From: Paraburkholderia sediminicola
Lineage (GTDB): Bacteria; Pseudomonadota; Gammaproteobacteria; Burkholderiales; Burkholderiaceae
Assembly: GCF_902859805.1 (NCBI RefSeq)
Contig: NZ_CADIKC010000022.1
Span: forward strand, 1 to 64,000
Length of the DNA: 64,000 nt
Direction: 5' to 3'
The notes under the pieces: model-generated
Database searches by the model: none
What the model was told of the DNA's origin: nothing
The model's input: the letters and a program-made list of their open reading frames with translations, nothing else
In this document: piece by piece, positions 8,483-17,439 of the stretch
Layout of the letters: each line of letters opens with the position of its first letter
How positions within the stretch are numbered: position 1 is the stretch's first letter
Made by a program: the position numbers and the translations under genes

Positions 8483-9970
8483 TTAGGCGTGGCGGCCGGC
8501 CGAAGGCTCGTCGGCCTCGTCGGCTCCCCGCGCTTCGGGTGATTCCGTTGTGGCATCGGCTTCTGATGCGCGCGCCGAAGCGGGTGGCTGCGGCTCGTCG
8601 TCCGGGTCCCCGGCTGCGTCGCGCTGAGCCTCGCGGCTATGCGTAAGCCTCTCGCGCACGAAGCCGATATGCTCGCGCAGCACGTAGAACTGATCCGCAT
8701 AGGCGAGCGGCATTTTTAGCCCGTTCACCGATTCTTCGATCGCATCGAGCCGCTCGATCAGCGTGGCGCGTTCTTCCGCCGAGTGCTCGCTGAGCGCGCT
8801 GCGCTCGATCGCGATCAGCGCGCCGTACCAGCGGTAGATGCGCGATTTCACCCGCCACGTGTACAGCGAGGGCACGACGCGCAGCGCCGGAATCAGCAGC
8901 ACGATCAGCGGCACCACGACCACCAGCAACCGGTCCGCGAGACTTGCCAGCCAGAACGGCAGGATCCGGTAAAGGAAGCTCTTGCCTGACTTGTAGTAGC
9001 GGGCGGCGTCGTCGCTGATCGGGAAATCGTGGGCGAGCGGCGCGGGGAATTCGCCGGCGCGCTGCATGATGTTTGCCTTGCCGTGGACTTCGCGTGCCGC
9101 TTCGATCAGCAGATCGGAGAGCGCGGGATGCAACGAGTCGCGCGCCACCAGTTCGGCGGTCGGCGCGACCATATGAATCGGCGTGGACGGCAGATTCTTG
9201 CCGAGGTCGAACGCGCCCATTGGCATCTGGAGCTGGGTCAGATACGGAAAACGGCGTGTGTAAGCGTCGGCCTGGGTGAAGTCGTAGAACTGCACGTTCG
9301 GCGTGCGATAGAGCTTGCCCATCACCGCCGGTTGCGCCGAATCGCCGGCCAGAAAAGCGGCGTCGATTTTGCCGGTGACGAGTGCCTGGGCGGCGTCGTC
9401 GCCCGAGAGCGGCAGCAGTTTGGTCGGGCCGCCCGGCACGATGCCGTTGGCCTTGAGCAGCGCGAGCGCCAGTTCGCGCGTGCCGCTGCCTTCGGCGCCG
9501 ACCGCGAGGCGCAAGCCCTTGAATTCGGAGAGCCGCGAGATCGTCGGGCCGTGATAGAAGATCGCCAGCGGCACATAGGCCACGCTGCCGAGCGACATCA
9601 AGCCCTCGTTCGCCGGGCCGGGCGCGACCCCGTCCTGCACGAAGCCGACGTCGACGTTCGACTTCGGGTCTGAGAGCCGTTTGAGATTCTGCAGCGAGCC
9701 TTCCGAGGGCAAGACGTTCAGGGTGATACGGTTGCGCGCCAGAATCTCCTTGTACTTCTGGGCCGCATTCCAGAAGGTGCTGCCTTCGGGGCCGGCGCTG
9801 ATCGTCAGCGTGCTGGGCGGGGCGGGCTGGATCAGGCGCACGGCGACCCAGATCGCCGCGACGGCGATCAGCACGAGCGGTCCGAACGAGACCGCCAGAT
9901 CGCGCCAGGAAATCGCCACGAAACGGGCGACGAGACGGGGAGGGCGTTTGCGGCCGGTGGCTGGCTTCAT
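8483..9970 (-). CDS. Membrane-anchored TAXI-family solute-binding protein
   Basis: A 495-residue protein. A single N-terminal helix (about 26-45, LAVSFGPLVLIAVAAIWVAV) is followed by a TAXI-type periplasmic binding domain to about residue 330 (SAGPEGSTFWNAAQKY, VGFVQDG, GSGTRELALALLKANGI). A second hydrophobic segment lies at about 345-372 (LLVVVVPLIVLLIPALRV), then a cytoplasmic tail with a helical region and an acidic, Ala/Glu/Asp-rich end. Normal TRAP binding proteins are free or lipid-anchored and sit beside the permease subunits; no permease gene is near. A sensing or docking role is possible. The 698-bp upstream gap holds a striking 11-bp repeat array. Confidence 0.85.
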   Translation of the reverse strand: MKPATGRKRPPRLVARFVAISWRDLAVSFGPLVLIAVAAIWVAVRLIQPAPPSTLTISAGPEGSTFWNAAQKYKEILARNRITLNVLPSEGSLQNLKRLSDPKSNVDVGFVQDGVAPGPANEGLMSLGSVAYVPLAIFYHGPTISRLSEFKGLRLAVGAEGSGTRELALALLKANGIVPGGPTKLLPLSGDDAAQALVTGKIDAAFLAGDSAQPAVMGKLYRTPNVQFYDFTQADAYTRRFPYLTQLQMPMGAFDLGKNLPSTPIHMVAPTAELVARDSLHPALSDLLIEAAREVHGKANIMQRAGEFPAPLAHDFPISDDAARYYKSGKSFLYRILPFWLASLADRLLVVVVPLIVLLIPALRVVPSLYTWRVKSRIYRWYGALIAIERSALSEHSAEERATLIERLDAIEESVNGLKMPLAYADQFYVLREHIGFVRERLTHSREAQRDAAGDPDDEPQPPASARASEADATTESPEARGADEADEPSAGRHA

Positions 9971-10668
9971 CGGGTGACGTGACGGCTACGGTCGAAAGTG
10001 AACAGGATGGTGGCGTTTGCGGCACGCGAACCGCAGCGAAGCGTTCGCGCCATGCCGGGCTGGCTGCCGTGCAGGACATACAAACCGCGCAAACCGCGCG
10101 GCAGCGCGTCGCGCCGATGGTACCTGAGATTCGCGCGGCGGCGCAGCGTCCAGCCGGCGCGGGCGCCGTCAAACCCGTAACAATTCGTGAACGACGCGTG
10201 AACGACGCGTGACCTGTATATGAACGTCCCATGAACGACACATTAACTGGCCGGCCACGCATGCCCGAACCAGAATATGAACGGCGCATGAACAAAACAC
10301 GCCCAATGCCCGCTCCGACAACCGGAACGCGCCGCAACGTATGACTAAACCCTTTGCGCTTCTGGCGCGGCTAGATTAAATTGTGGTTCGCTGCCGCGAA
10401 CAGATGTTTGCACAGCGTGACCCGGCACGACAGACAAGAACCGGGCGCGCTGGCGGACCTCGCGGCTTGCCGGCTCCCGTGTCGCATTGCATGCGTGGCA
10501 TCGCATGCGACTAACGGCGGCTGGCCTCTCTCGCCTCTCGCACACCGTGTCGCAGCCATAGTCGGCCGTCGCTGAGCCGCGCATTGTCGCGTCTCGCATG
10601 GCCGCCGGTAGTCGTAACGAAGCCGCTTGTACATGCGGTCCAATGTGTAGCTAAGGAGAATAGAAACT
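9971..10668. other. Long divergent intergenic region, TAXI / BON genes
   Basis: About 700 bp with no supported gene; the small open frames here lack ribosome sites and family features. The left half carries the 11-bp TGAAC-type repeat array (10177-10293). The right half presumably contains the promoter and leader of the BON-domain gene, which is preceded by AAGGAGAATAGAA. Confidence 0.6.
10177..10293. promoter_or_regulatory. Array of 11-bp phased TGAAC repeats
   Basis: Units start at 10177, 10188, 10199, 10210, 10221, 10232 and 10243, exactly 11 bp apart: GTAAC, TGAAC, TGAAC, TGACC, TGAAC, TGAAC, TTAAC. Two further TGAAC units at 10278 and 10289, again 11 bp apart, lie in a shifted phase. 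One helical turn per unit is the arrangement used by OmpR/PhoB-type response regulators, which bind tandem half-sites on one face of DNA. The bound protein is not identified. It lies about 220 bp upstream of the TAXI start and 375 bp upstream of the BON gene. Confidence 0.65.
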
Positions 10669-11022
10669 ATGAAATCGGTCGGTTTTCTGAAAACGCTGGG
10701 CTCGGTTGTGGCAATGGTGGTGGCGTGCAATGTGTACGCTCAGGCAAGCGATGCAACGGCTACGGGCACGACCGCGGCGCCGGCTGCAAGCGCCAAGACC
10801 GTCAAGAAGGCCAATAGCCAGCTGGGTCGCAAGGTGCGCAGCGCGCTCGCCAAGGCGCAAGGCATCGACGTCTCGAACATCGCCGTGCGCGCTCGTGGCG
10901 GTGCAGTGACGCTGACGGGTTCGGTGCCTGACCAAGGCCAGATCGACGCTGCGGGTGAAGCGGCCAAGGGCGTTGCCGGCGTGACGTCGGTGTCGAACAA
11001 GCTGACCGTTGTGCAGCAGTAA
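10669..11022 (+). CDS. Periplasmic BON-domain protein
   Basis: A 117-residue secreted protein. A signal peptide of about 25 residues ends near VYAQA, followed by an Ala/Thr-rich linker and one BON domain (about 55-115): KVRSALAKAQGID, VRARGGAVTLTGSVPD, VAGVTSVSNKLTV. BON domains are thought to bind phospholipid or peptidoglycan and often serve in envelope stress (family knowledge). Single gene with a good ribosome site (AAGGAG) and its own terminator. Confidence 0.92.
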   Translation: MKSVGFLKTLGSVVAMVVACNVYAQASDATATGTTAAPAASAKTVKKANSQLGRKVRSALAKAQGIDVSNIAVRARGGAVTLTGSVPDQGQIDAAGEAAKGVAGVTSVSNKLTVVQQ

Positions 11023-11068
11023 GACGCTTGCAACGAGCGGGCCGCGATAAGCGGCCTGCATAAGCGAG

Positions 11069-11098
11069 GGCTCCGGCGAATACCCGGAGCTTTTTTTT
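11069..11098 (+). terminator. Rho-independent terminator after BON gene
   Basis: Stem GCTCCGG (11070-11076) / CCGGAGC (11084-11090), seven-base loop, then eight T residues. Confidence 0.92.
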
Positions 11099-11256
11099 CG
11101 CTTTATTTTTCGTAGCGGTGATTTTTGAAGCGGTGATGATGAGTCGGCCGGTATCGGGCTGAGCGCCGGCGCTGCAACAGCGCGTCTGTGCGCTGTGACA
11201 CACTATCGACGCAGCGCGAAGCGTACTGTGATGCAAGCGGAACCGGAGTCAACGCC

Positions 11257-11505
11257 ATGGAAACTACGCATCTGCGTTATACCGATCTGCCGATCAGCGA
11301 TCGGGCGGCTTTCGAACTGGTATGTGCGCGGCATGGATTTGCGCCAGCGCATTTCGACATCAGCGCCTGCCCGGATCCGGGCGATGCCGCACACGAGCGC
11401 CTTGTCACGGTTCGGCGCGGCGGCTGGGCGCAGTCGTATCACGACCATCACGGTCAATGGGTCAGGCAGTTCGAGACCGATCTGACCTGCCGGTTTTTCA
11501 AATAG
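11257..11505 (+). CDS. Conserved-looking small hypothetical protein
   Basis: An 82-residue acidic-to-neutral soluble protein beginning METTHLRYTD. The ATG at 11257 is chosen because GGAACCGGAG lies about 10 bp before it and the upstream extension looks non-coding. It has no signal peptide and no membrane segment. It contains two Cys and a His-rich stretch (SYHDHHGQW) near residue 65, and ends in CRFFK. I do not recognise a characterised family. It converges on the TauE/SafE gene with only 10 bp between stops. Confidence 0.7.
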   Translation: METTHLRYTDLPISDRAAFELVCARHGFAPAHFDISACPDPGDAAHERLVTVRRGGWAQSYHDHHGQWVRQFETDLTCRFFK

Positions 11506-11515
11506 CGCGGCTGCT

Positions 11516-12304
11516 TTATGACAGCACGAGGCGCACGCCGACCAGCGTGAGCGTGGCGGCGAGCACGTTGCGCAGCAGCGCGTCCGGTGCGCGCGACGAC
11601 AGATAACTGCCGATCGCGATGCCCGGCAATGATCCCACCAACAGCGACAGCAGCATCGACCAGTCGACCGAACCCAGCAGCCAGTGACCGGCGCCCGCCA
11701 GCAGTGTAAGCGGCACCGCGTGCGCGATATCGGAGCCGACGATGCGCGTGGTCGGCAGTAACGGATACAGCAGCAGCAACACCGTCACGCCAATGGCGCC
11801 CGCACCCACCGAGGTCAGCGACACCAGCACGCCCAGCACTGCGCCGGTCAGCATGGTGAGCGCGAGCGTACGCCCTTGCCTCGGCGCACGCTGACGGCGC
11901 GCGCCGAGCGCCGCGAGCTGTGGGCGGAAGATCAGCGCCACGGCCGTGACCAGCAAGGCGGCGCCGAGCACGATCTGGATCAGCCGGCTCGCGCCGGGCG
12001 TGTCCATGCCGTACCGATGCAGCAGAATCAGGGTGATGGTCGCCGCCGGTACGCTGCCGGCCGCGAGACGCAGGGTGATCTGCCAGTCGACAGAGCCTTT
12101 CAGGCCGTGCACCAGCGTGCCAGTCGCCTTGGTGGCGGCCGCGTACAGCAGATCGGTGCCCACCGCGGTAGCCGGATGCACGTTGAACAGCAGGACCAGG
12201 ATCGGCGTCATCAGCGAGCCGCCGCCGACACCCGTCAGGCCGACCAGAAAGCCGACGAACAGGCCGGAGACGGAGTACAGCAGATTGATGTGGGGAAGAG
12301 CCAT
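11516..12304 (-). CDS. TauE/SafE-family membrane permease
   Basis: A 262-residue protein with about eight hydrophobic helices in two related halves, each opening with the family's Gly-rich pattern: GFLVGLTGVGGGSLMTPILVLLF at about 19 and VLVSLTSVGAGAIGVTVLLLLYP in the second half. Family members move sulfite, sulfoacetate or similar organic anions; no substrate can be read here. It stands alone, and the LysR gene at 12461 runs in the same direction 156 bp upstream. Confidence 0.9.
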   Translation of the reverse strand: MALPHINLLYSVSGLFVGFLVGLTGVGGGSLMTPILVLLFNVHPATAVGTDLLYAAATKATGTLVHGLKGSVDWQITLRLAAGSVPAATITLILLHRYGMDTPGASRLIQIVLGAALLVTAVALIFRPQLAALGARRQRAPRQGRTLALTMLTGAVLGVLVSLTSVGAGAIGVTVLLLLYPLLPTTRIVGSDIAHAVPLTLLAGAGHWLLGSVDWSMLLSLLVGSLPGIAIGSYLSSRAPDALLRNVLAATLTLVGVRLVLS

Positions 12305-12460
12305 TGAGCAGACCGGTGACGGTCGGGTGGGTTGGACAGGTTAGACGGCAAGGCCGGTGCGCACTTGCCTTCGAGCGCTGGGGCATCCCGGCGGCAGGCC
12401 CGCGACAGCGCGGCGAAAGCCGCTATTGTCGCAAAACTGCCGTGCTTGCGTATGAAGTTG

Positions 12461-13378
12461 CTACGACCTGTCTTGCTGGTCTACCTGCATCCGGTCGATC
12501 AGCGTTAGCACTTCGGGCCGGCTCTCGCCCTTTGCATGCACGAAGTAATACGTCAGCGGCGAGGCGACTTCGTGGCGGCTCACCCGCACGAGGCCGCTCT
12601 TCTGCAGATACGCATCGGCCAACGGCACGCGCGCCAGCGCCACGCCGAGTCCCGCTTCGGCGGCGGCCAGCACCAGTGTGTAGTCTTCGAAACGCCGGTC
12701 CTGGGCGCGCGGCTTCAGCGGAATAGCCAGTGCGCCGAACCACGCGCGCCAGCCCGTCACATCCGAGTCGTGCAGCAACGGCACATCGAGCAGCGCGGCG
12801 TCGCCATGTTTGTGCCGCTGCTTCGCGAGGCGCGCGGCGAGCGAAGGATGCGCGACCGGATAAAGCGTCTCCGGCAGGAACGGTTTGACCTCGAGCTGAC
12901 GCCAACTGCCGCGCCCGTAGCGAATCGCCAGGTCCGCTTCGCCGCCGGCGATGTCCACGTTGCGATGATCGATATCGAGCTGGATGCGCAGCGCCGGGGC
13001 GGCGCTCTCGAATGCCGCCTGACGCTCGAAGAACCACAGTTTGGCGAACGCGGGCACCACGCTCAGCTTGACCAGTTGCGGGCTGCGCGGCGAGCGCCAC
13101 TGATCCGCCGCGCTATCGATGATGCCGAACGCCTGCTCGATACGCCCCACGAAGCGCTGCCCGTCCGGCGTCAGCCGCACGCCGCGCGCATGGCGTTCGA
13201 ACAAAGTCATGCCGAGCCAGTTTTCGACCGCGGCCACCCGCCGGCTGATCGCGCCGTGCGTCAATCCGGCGGCTTCGGCAGCGGCGAGAAACGAGCCTTC
13301 GCGGGCGACGGCGCAGACGGTTTCGAGACTCGCGAGCGGCGGTCGCGCCGACGAGGCCGGTGAAGAGGTGTGAGCCAT
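12461..13378 (-). CDS. LysR-family regulator (GcvA-like)
   Basis: A 305-residue LysR regulator with helix-turn-helix at about 15-75 (GSFLAAAEAAGLTHGAISRRVAAVENWLG) and the C-terminal effector domain. The LFERHARGVRLTPDG string is typical of the GcvA subgroup. ATG 13378 is preferred over the GTG two codons upstream. It is divergent from the EamA transporter gene with only 63 bp between starts; two ATATTCA copies 14 bp apart (about 13378-13400) overlap both promoters. It very likely controls the transporter. Confidence 0.92.
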   Translation of the reverse strand: MAHTSSPASSARPPLASLETVCAVAREGSFLAAAEAAGLTHGAISRRVAAVENWLGMTLFERHARGVRLTPDGQRFVGRIEQAFGIIDSAADQWRSPRSPQLVKLSVVPAFAKLWFFERQAAFESAAPALRIQLDIDHRNVDIAGGEADLAIRYGRGSWRQLEVKPFLPETLYPVAHPSLAARLAKQRHKHGDAALLDVPLLHDSDVTGWRAWFGALAIPLKPRAQDRRFEDYTLVLAAAEAGLGVALARVPLADAYLQKSGLVRVSRHEVASPLTYYFVHAKGESRPEVLTLIDRMQVDQQDRS

Positions 13379-13441
13379 ATTCACATCACGATATTCATTT
13401 GTGCGCTAGCTTAGCAGCTCGCGGCGCGGCACCATCTGCGC

Positions 13442-14344
13442 ATGAACACACTTACTTCGTCCCCATCGCCCCGCTCCGCGCGGCAGCCGCTGCTGGCCGC
13501 AGGCGCGGTCGCTTTCACCATCGTGTCGTGGGCGTCCGCCTTTCCCTTCATTCGCATCGGCTTGCAGGGTTTGGCGCCTTTGCCCTTGGCGGCGGCGCGT
13601 TTCGCCACTGCGGCGCTGCTGGTGATCGCATGGCTTGCCTACCGGCGCCCGCCGTTGCCGACATGGCGCGACGGTTTGCGTTTCGTGCTGTGCGGTTTTC
13701 TCGGCATCGCGCTTTACAACGCACTGCTCAATACCGGCGAGAAAACGGTGGCGGCAGGCGCGGCGAGTTTCATCGTCAATACGCTGCCGATTTTCACGGC
13801 GCTGCTGGCAGCCGTGTTTCTCGGCGAGCGATTCAATCGGTGGGGATGGCTCGGTTCCTTAGTCAGTCTTGGCGGCATCGCGGTGATTGCGCGGGGGCAG
13901 CCCGGCGGCCTGACGCTCGGCGCAGGCAGTACGCTGATTCTCGGTGCGGCGCTGTGTTCGGCGAGCTACTTCGTGCTGCAGCGGCGCCTGATTCCGGTCT
14001 ACGGGGCATTGACCTGCACCGCCTACACGTTGCTGGCAGGAGCGGTGTTGCTGGCGCCGTGGCTGCCGGGCGCGTTGAGTTCGCTTGGCAGTGCGCCGCA
14101 CGGCACGTTGCAGGCGGTGCTGGTGCTCGGCGTGTTTCCGGCGGCGCTCGGTTATGCAACGTGGATGTTCGCGCTGGGCTACTTCGGCGCGGCGCGCGCG
14201 GCCAATTTCCTGTATCTGACGCCTGCGGTGGCGACGGCATTGTCCGCAGTGCTGACCGGCGAGCGTCCGGGACTGGCGACGCTCTGCGGTGGTTTGATGG
14301 CGATTGCCGGTGTGGTGTTCGTCGCGTTGCGCGGCCGCGCGTGA
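13442..14344 (+). CDS. EamA/DMT-family transporter
   Basis: A 300-residue protein with ten hydrophobic helices and two EamA repeats, the first at about 15-140 (SWASAFPFIRIGLQGLAPLPLA) and the second at about 155-290 (ILGAALCSASYFVLQRRLI). Members export amino acids or other metabolites. Divergent partner of the LysR gene at 12461. Confidence 0.92.
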   Translation: MNTLTSSPSPRSARQPLLAAGAVAFTIVSWASAFPFIRIGLQGLAPLPLAAARFATAALLVIAWLAYRRPPLPTWRDGLRFVLCGFLGIALYNALLNTGEKTVAAGAASFIVNTLPIFTALLAAVFLGERFNRWGWLGSLVSLGGIAVIARGQPGGLTLGAGSTLILGAALCSASYFVLQRRLIPVYGALTCTAYTLLAGAVLLAPWLPGALSSLGSAPHGTLQAVLVLGVFPAALGYATWMFALGYFGAARAANFLYLTPAVATALSAVLTGERPGLATLCGGLMAIAGVVFVALRGRA

Positions 14345-14400
14345 TGAGTCAGAAGGCGCATCGTTCGTCGAGCGACTTTGCGCAGTCGCGCTAAGCCTCT

Positions 14401-15054
14401 TCAAAGCGCGCGGCGAATCTCGACGATACCGAACGCCGCGAGCGTAATCCCGACGATCCGGTCGATCGCGACGCGCAGCTTGCTGCCGATCGCATGGCGC
14501 GCAAGCGACACCACGGTCACGAGAAAACACCACCACGCGATTGAACCGCAAAACACACCGCCAACGGTGGTCAATGCGATGCTCGACGAAAACGCGCCAC
14601 GCGGCGCGAGCGTCGTGAACAGCGCGGCAAACATGATGACGGTTTGCGGGTTGGTCAGCGTGAGCAGCAATGAACCTGCATACGCGCGCAGGGCGCCGGC
14701 GCGGCCCACCTGCGCGAGCTTGCCGTTGCCGTCGTTGTTGCCATTGCCGTTTGCCGCATCGGCGGGCGCTTTTTGCAGCAGCGTCCGCACGCCGAGATAT
14801 AGCAGAAACAACCCGGCGAGCAGATGCAAGGGCCGGTCGTAGGCGAGCATGAACTGCGAAATGCCGACCAGGCCGAGTGCCGCGATCAGGCCATAAACCG
14901 CATCGCCGGTCGCAATGCCGAAACCGATTGCGAGCCCCGCGCGCGGACCGCCGGTCAGCGTGCGGCGGATGCACAGCATGCCCATCGGGCCGACCGGCGC
15001 GGCAATCGCGAGGCCGACGCCCGCGGAGGTGACGAAGAGACTGGCGGTGGACAT
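14401..15054 (-). CDS. LysE/RhtB-family amino-acid exporter
   Basis: A 217-residue membrane protein with about six helices. The N-terminal GVGLAIAAPVGPMGMLCIRRTL carries the LysE/RhtB signature (PVGP) at about residue 20. ATG 15054 is chosen; the upstream extension lacks membrane character. Substrate is probably an amino acid or homoserine-lactone-like compound by family analogy. Convergent with the EamA gene and divergent from the LysR gene at 15234, which may regulate it. Confidence 0.92.
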   Translation of the reverse strand: MSTASLFVTSAGVGLAIAAPVGPMGMLCIRRTLTGGPRAGLAIGFGIATGDAVYGLIAALGLVGISQFMLAYDRPLHLLAGLFLLYLGVRTLLQKAPADAANGNGNNDGNGKLAQVGRAGALRAYAGSLLLTLTNPQTVIMFAALFTTLAPRGAFSSSIALTTVGGVFCGSIAWWCFLVTVVSLARHAIGSKLRVAIDRIVGITLAAFGIVEIRRAL

Positions 15055-15233
15055 GGGAGAGCCTTGGTCAGTTGTTCTGATTGCGCAGTTTGCCACACGA
15101 TTGGCGGTCACGACCCGGCGCGCGATCGACGACGCAAACCGGCATGCCGGCCGTGGATACCCTGGGATGGACTTGGGCGCAGTCTTCCTCGGGCATAATT
15201 TTCCCACTTCAAACATCCAGGGCGCGCCCGTTC

Positions 15234-16127
15234 ATGTGGCAAATCGATCAGGTGACGTTGCGCTTGTTCATCGCCGTCTGCGAGGAAGGCACGATCGCGC
15301 GGGCGGCCGAACGCGAGTTCATCGCGCCATCCGCGGTCAGCAAGCGGCTTGCCGATCTCGAGGCGCTGGTCGACGTCGCGCTGCTCTCGCGCAGCCAGCG
15401 TGGCGTGCGCGCGACCGCCGCCGGTGAGGCGCTCCTCAGGCACGCACGGCTCATCATGCGCGGCCACGAACGTTTGCAGGCTGAACTCAGCGAATACGCG
15501 GCCGGTGCGCGCGGTCATGTACGTGTGCTGGCGAATGTGTCTTCGATGGTCGAGTTTCTGCCCGAGGCGCTGTCGGTGTTTCTGAAGGCCAATCCGCAGA
15601 TTCGTGTCGACGTCGAAGAGCGTGTCAGCGCCGAGATCGTGCGCGGTCTGGAAGAGGGCGTGGCGGACCTCGGCATTTGCCGCGATGTGGTGCCGATGGG
15701 CAGCCTCGATGTGCTGCCGTATCGCTCCGATCATCTCGCGCTGATCGTGCCGCGTGATCATGCGCTGGCTGGTGAAACTGCGGTTGGCTTCGAGCAGACC
15801 CTGTCGTTCGATCATCTCGGGCTCGCATCGAATGCATCGGTGAACGCGCTGATGCAACGCATCGCGATGGAAAAAGGCAGCGAGCTCAACTACCGAACCT
15901 ATGTGTCGACCTTCGACGCCGCCTATCGTTTTATCCAGGCCGGTCTTGCCGTCGCGATCCTGCCGAGCGAGGCGCTGCCCAAACATGCGGCTGACGAATA
16001 CGGCATCGTCGCCGTGCCCTTGCGCGAAGCATGGGCCGAGCGGCGCTTCGTGATCTGCATGCGCGACCGCAAGGCGCTGACGCTGACGGCGGCGCATTTA
16101 CTCGACCATCTGCTGCGTTCGGTTTGA
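15234..16127 (+). CDS. LysR-family transcriptional regulator
   Basis: A 297-residue regulator starting MWQIDQVTLRLF. The helix-turn-helix is at about 18-65 (GTIARAAEREFIAPSAVSKRLADLE), and the effector domain starts at about residue 90. ATG 15234 is chosen because LysR proteins begin 8-15 residues before this helix; the upstream extension is non-conserved. It is divergent from lysE (180 bp) and 334 bp upstream of the lyase/CoA-transferase/MFS cassette on its own strand, so either could be its target. Confidence 0.93.
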   Translation: MWQIDQVTLRLFIAVCEEGTIARAAEREFIAPSAVSKRLADLEALVDVALLSRSQRGVRATAAGEALLRHARLIMRGHERLQAELSEYAAGARGHVRVLANVSSMVEFLPEALSVFLKANPQIRVDVEERVSAEIVRGLEEGVADLGICRDVVPMGSLDVLPYRSDHLALIVPRDHALAGETAVGFEQTLSFDHLGLASNASVNALMQRIAMEKGSELNYRTYVSTFDAAYRFIQAGLAVAILPSEALPKHAADEYGIVAVPLREAWAERRFVICMRDRKALTLTAAHLLDHLLRSV

Positions 16128-16461
16128 GCGGGTGTTTCTGGCTGCTTCTGACCGCTCCTGACAAGCGGCCTGGAGGTTTTCTCAACATTCCCGTTCCAAC
16201 GCCCCTCAGCGTCATCCCGCCGTCCTCCGCACGCTCTCGCAACGCCCTTTCAGCGGCCGCGCTGCGCCTTCTGAAAAGCCCTTAAGGGTTTCCCCTTTGC
16301 GACGGCGCACGCCCGTCCCGCATGCCATTGCCGCCATCGCGAGCGGCGATGGAGTGCGTCGTCAACGCAGACTTTGCCGCACGGCCGCGCGCGGGCACGC
16401 TGTCACTCAGCGGCTTCATTTCCCGCATTCCACGCAAGATTCCAGACCGGGATTCAAGACC
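16128..16461. other. Intergenic region upstream of lyase cassette
   Basis: 334 bp without a supported gene. It holds a perfect palindrome CCCTTAAGGG at 16279-16288 flanked by AAAG and TTTC, about 175 bp before the lyase start, which is a candidate operator. A GATTCAAGA stretch precedes the ATG at 16462 but is a weak ribosome site. Confidence 0.5.
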
Positions 16462-17439
16462 ATGAGTGATACCCAGGAGCGCGTCGTCGTAACCGAAGTC
16501 GGCATGCGCGACGGCTTGCAAAGCATCGCACGCACAATGCCCACCGAGTTCAAGCGGCGCTGGATCGACGCCGCCTATGCCGCCGGCGTGCGGCATATGG
16601 AAGTCGCGTCGTTCGTGCCGGCGAAGCTATTGCCACAAATGGCCGACGCCGACGAAGTGATCGCCCACGCGCTCACCTATGACGATCTGATCGTGACGGC
16701 ATTGGTGCCGAACCTGAAAGGCGCGCAACGTGCGCTCGATTCCGGCGTGCATCGGATCGTCGCGCCGATTTCAGTGAGCACGGCGCATAGCCTTGCCAAT
16801 GTCCGCAAGACGCCTGTCGAGATGATCGAGTCATTTGCCGCGATGCGCGAGTTGATCGATAGCGCGGCCAGTGCGAACGTGCGACGCGTCGAATTGATCG
16901 CAGGATTGTCGACCGTGTTCGGCTGCACGTTACAAGGCGCGGTGCCTTACGCCGATATCGCCGCGATTGCGCGCGCTGCGTTGCAGGCGGGCGCCGATGT
17001 CATCGCGCTTGGCGACACCACTGGTGAAGCGACGCCGCGCCAGGTTGGCGAAATCATCGAACTGGTACGTGAGGTCGCAGGAAACAAGCTGCGCTCGCTG
17101 CATTTCCACGACACGCGCGGCCTTGGTCTCGCCAATACGCTGATCGCGCTGCAGCACGGCATCCGCGAATTCGACGCGTCGCTGGCAGGCCTCGGCGGCT
17201 GTCCGCATGCGCCAGGCGCGACCGGCAACGTGAACACGGAAGACCTCGTATTCATGCTCGACAGCATGGGTTACGACACCGGCATCGACCTCACCCGACT
17301 CATCGCGTCGCGCGACATTCTCGCCGACGCGCTCCCTGGCGAACCGCTGTACGGCTATCTGGCGCGCGCCGGTTTGCCGAAGCAGTTCAGTGCCGCTGTT
17401 CAACGTTTTGAATCTTCCGAATCGCGGGTGTCGCAATGA
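16462..17439 (+). CDS. Hydroxymethylglutaryl-CoA lyase-like enzyme
   Basis: A 325-residue HMGL/DRE-TIM metallolyase. Visible motifs are EVGMRDGLQ at about 11-19 (metal Asp plus the Arg), LHFHDTRGLGLAN at about 213-225 (metal His pair) and GGCPHAPGATGN at about 251-262, with the catalytic Cys and the family signature loop. HMGL splits 3-hydroxy-3-methylglutaryl-CoA into acetyl-CoA and acetoacetate; related 3-hydroxy-acyl-CoAs are possible. The stop overlaps the next start by four bases (ATGA), implying coupled translation with a CoA-transferase. Normally this enzyme sits in leucine catabolism clusters; those genes are absent here. Confidence 0.9.
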   Translation: MSDTQERVVVTEVGMRDGLQSIARTMPTEFKRRWIDAAYAAGVRHMEVASFVPAKLLPQMADADEVIAHALTYDDLIVTALVPNLKGAQRALDSGVHRIVAPISVSTAHSLANVRKTPVEMIESFAAMRELIDSAASANVRRVELIAGLSTVFGCTLQGAVPYADIAAIARAALQAGADVIALGDTTGEATPRQVGEIIELVREVAGNKLRSLHFHDTRGLGLANTLIALQHGIREFDASLAGLGGCPHAPGATGNVNTEDLVFMLDSMGYDTGIDLTRLIASRDILADALPGEPLYGYLARAGLPKQFSAAVQRFESSESRVSQ

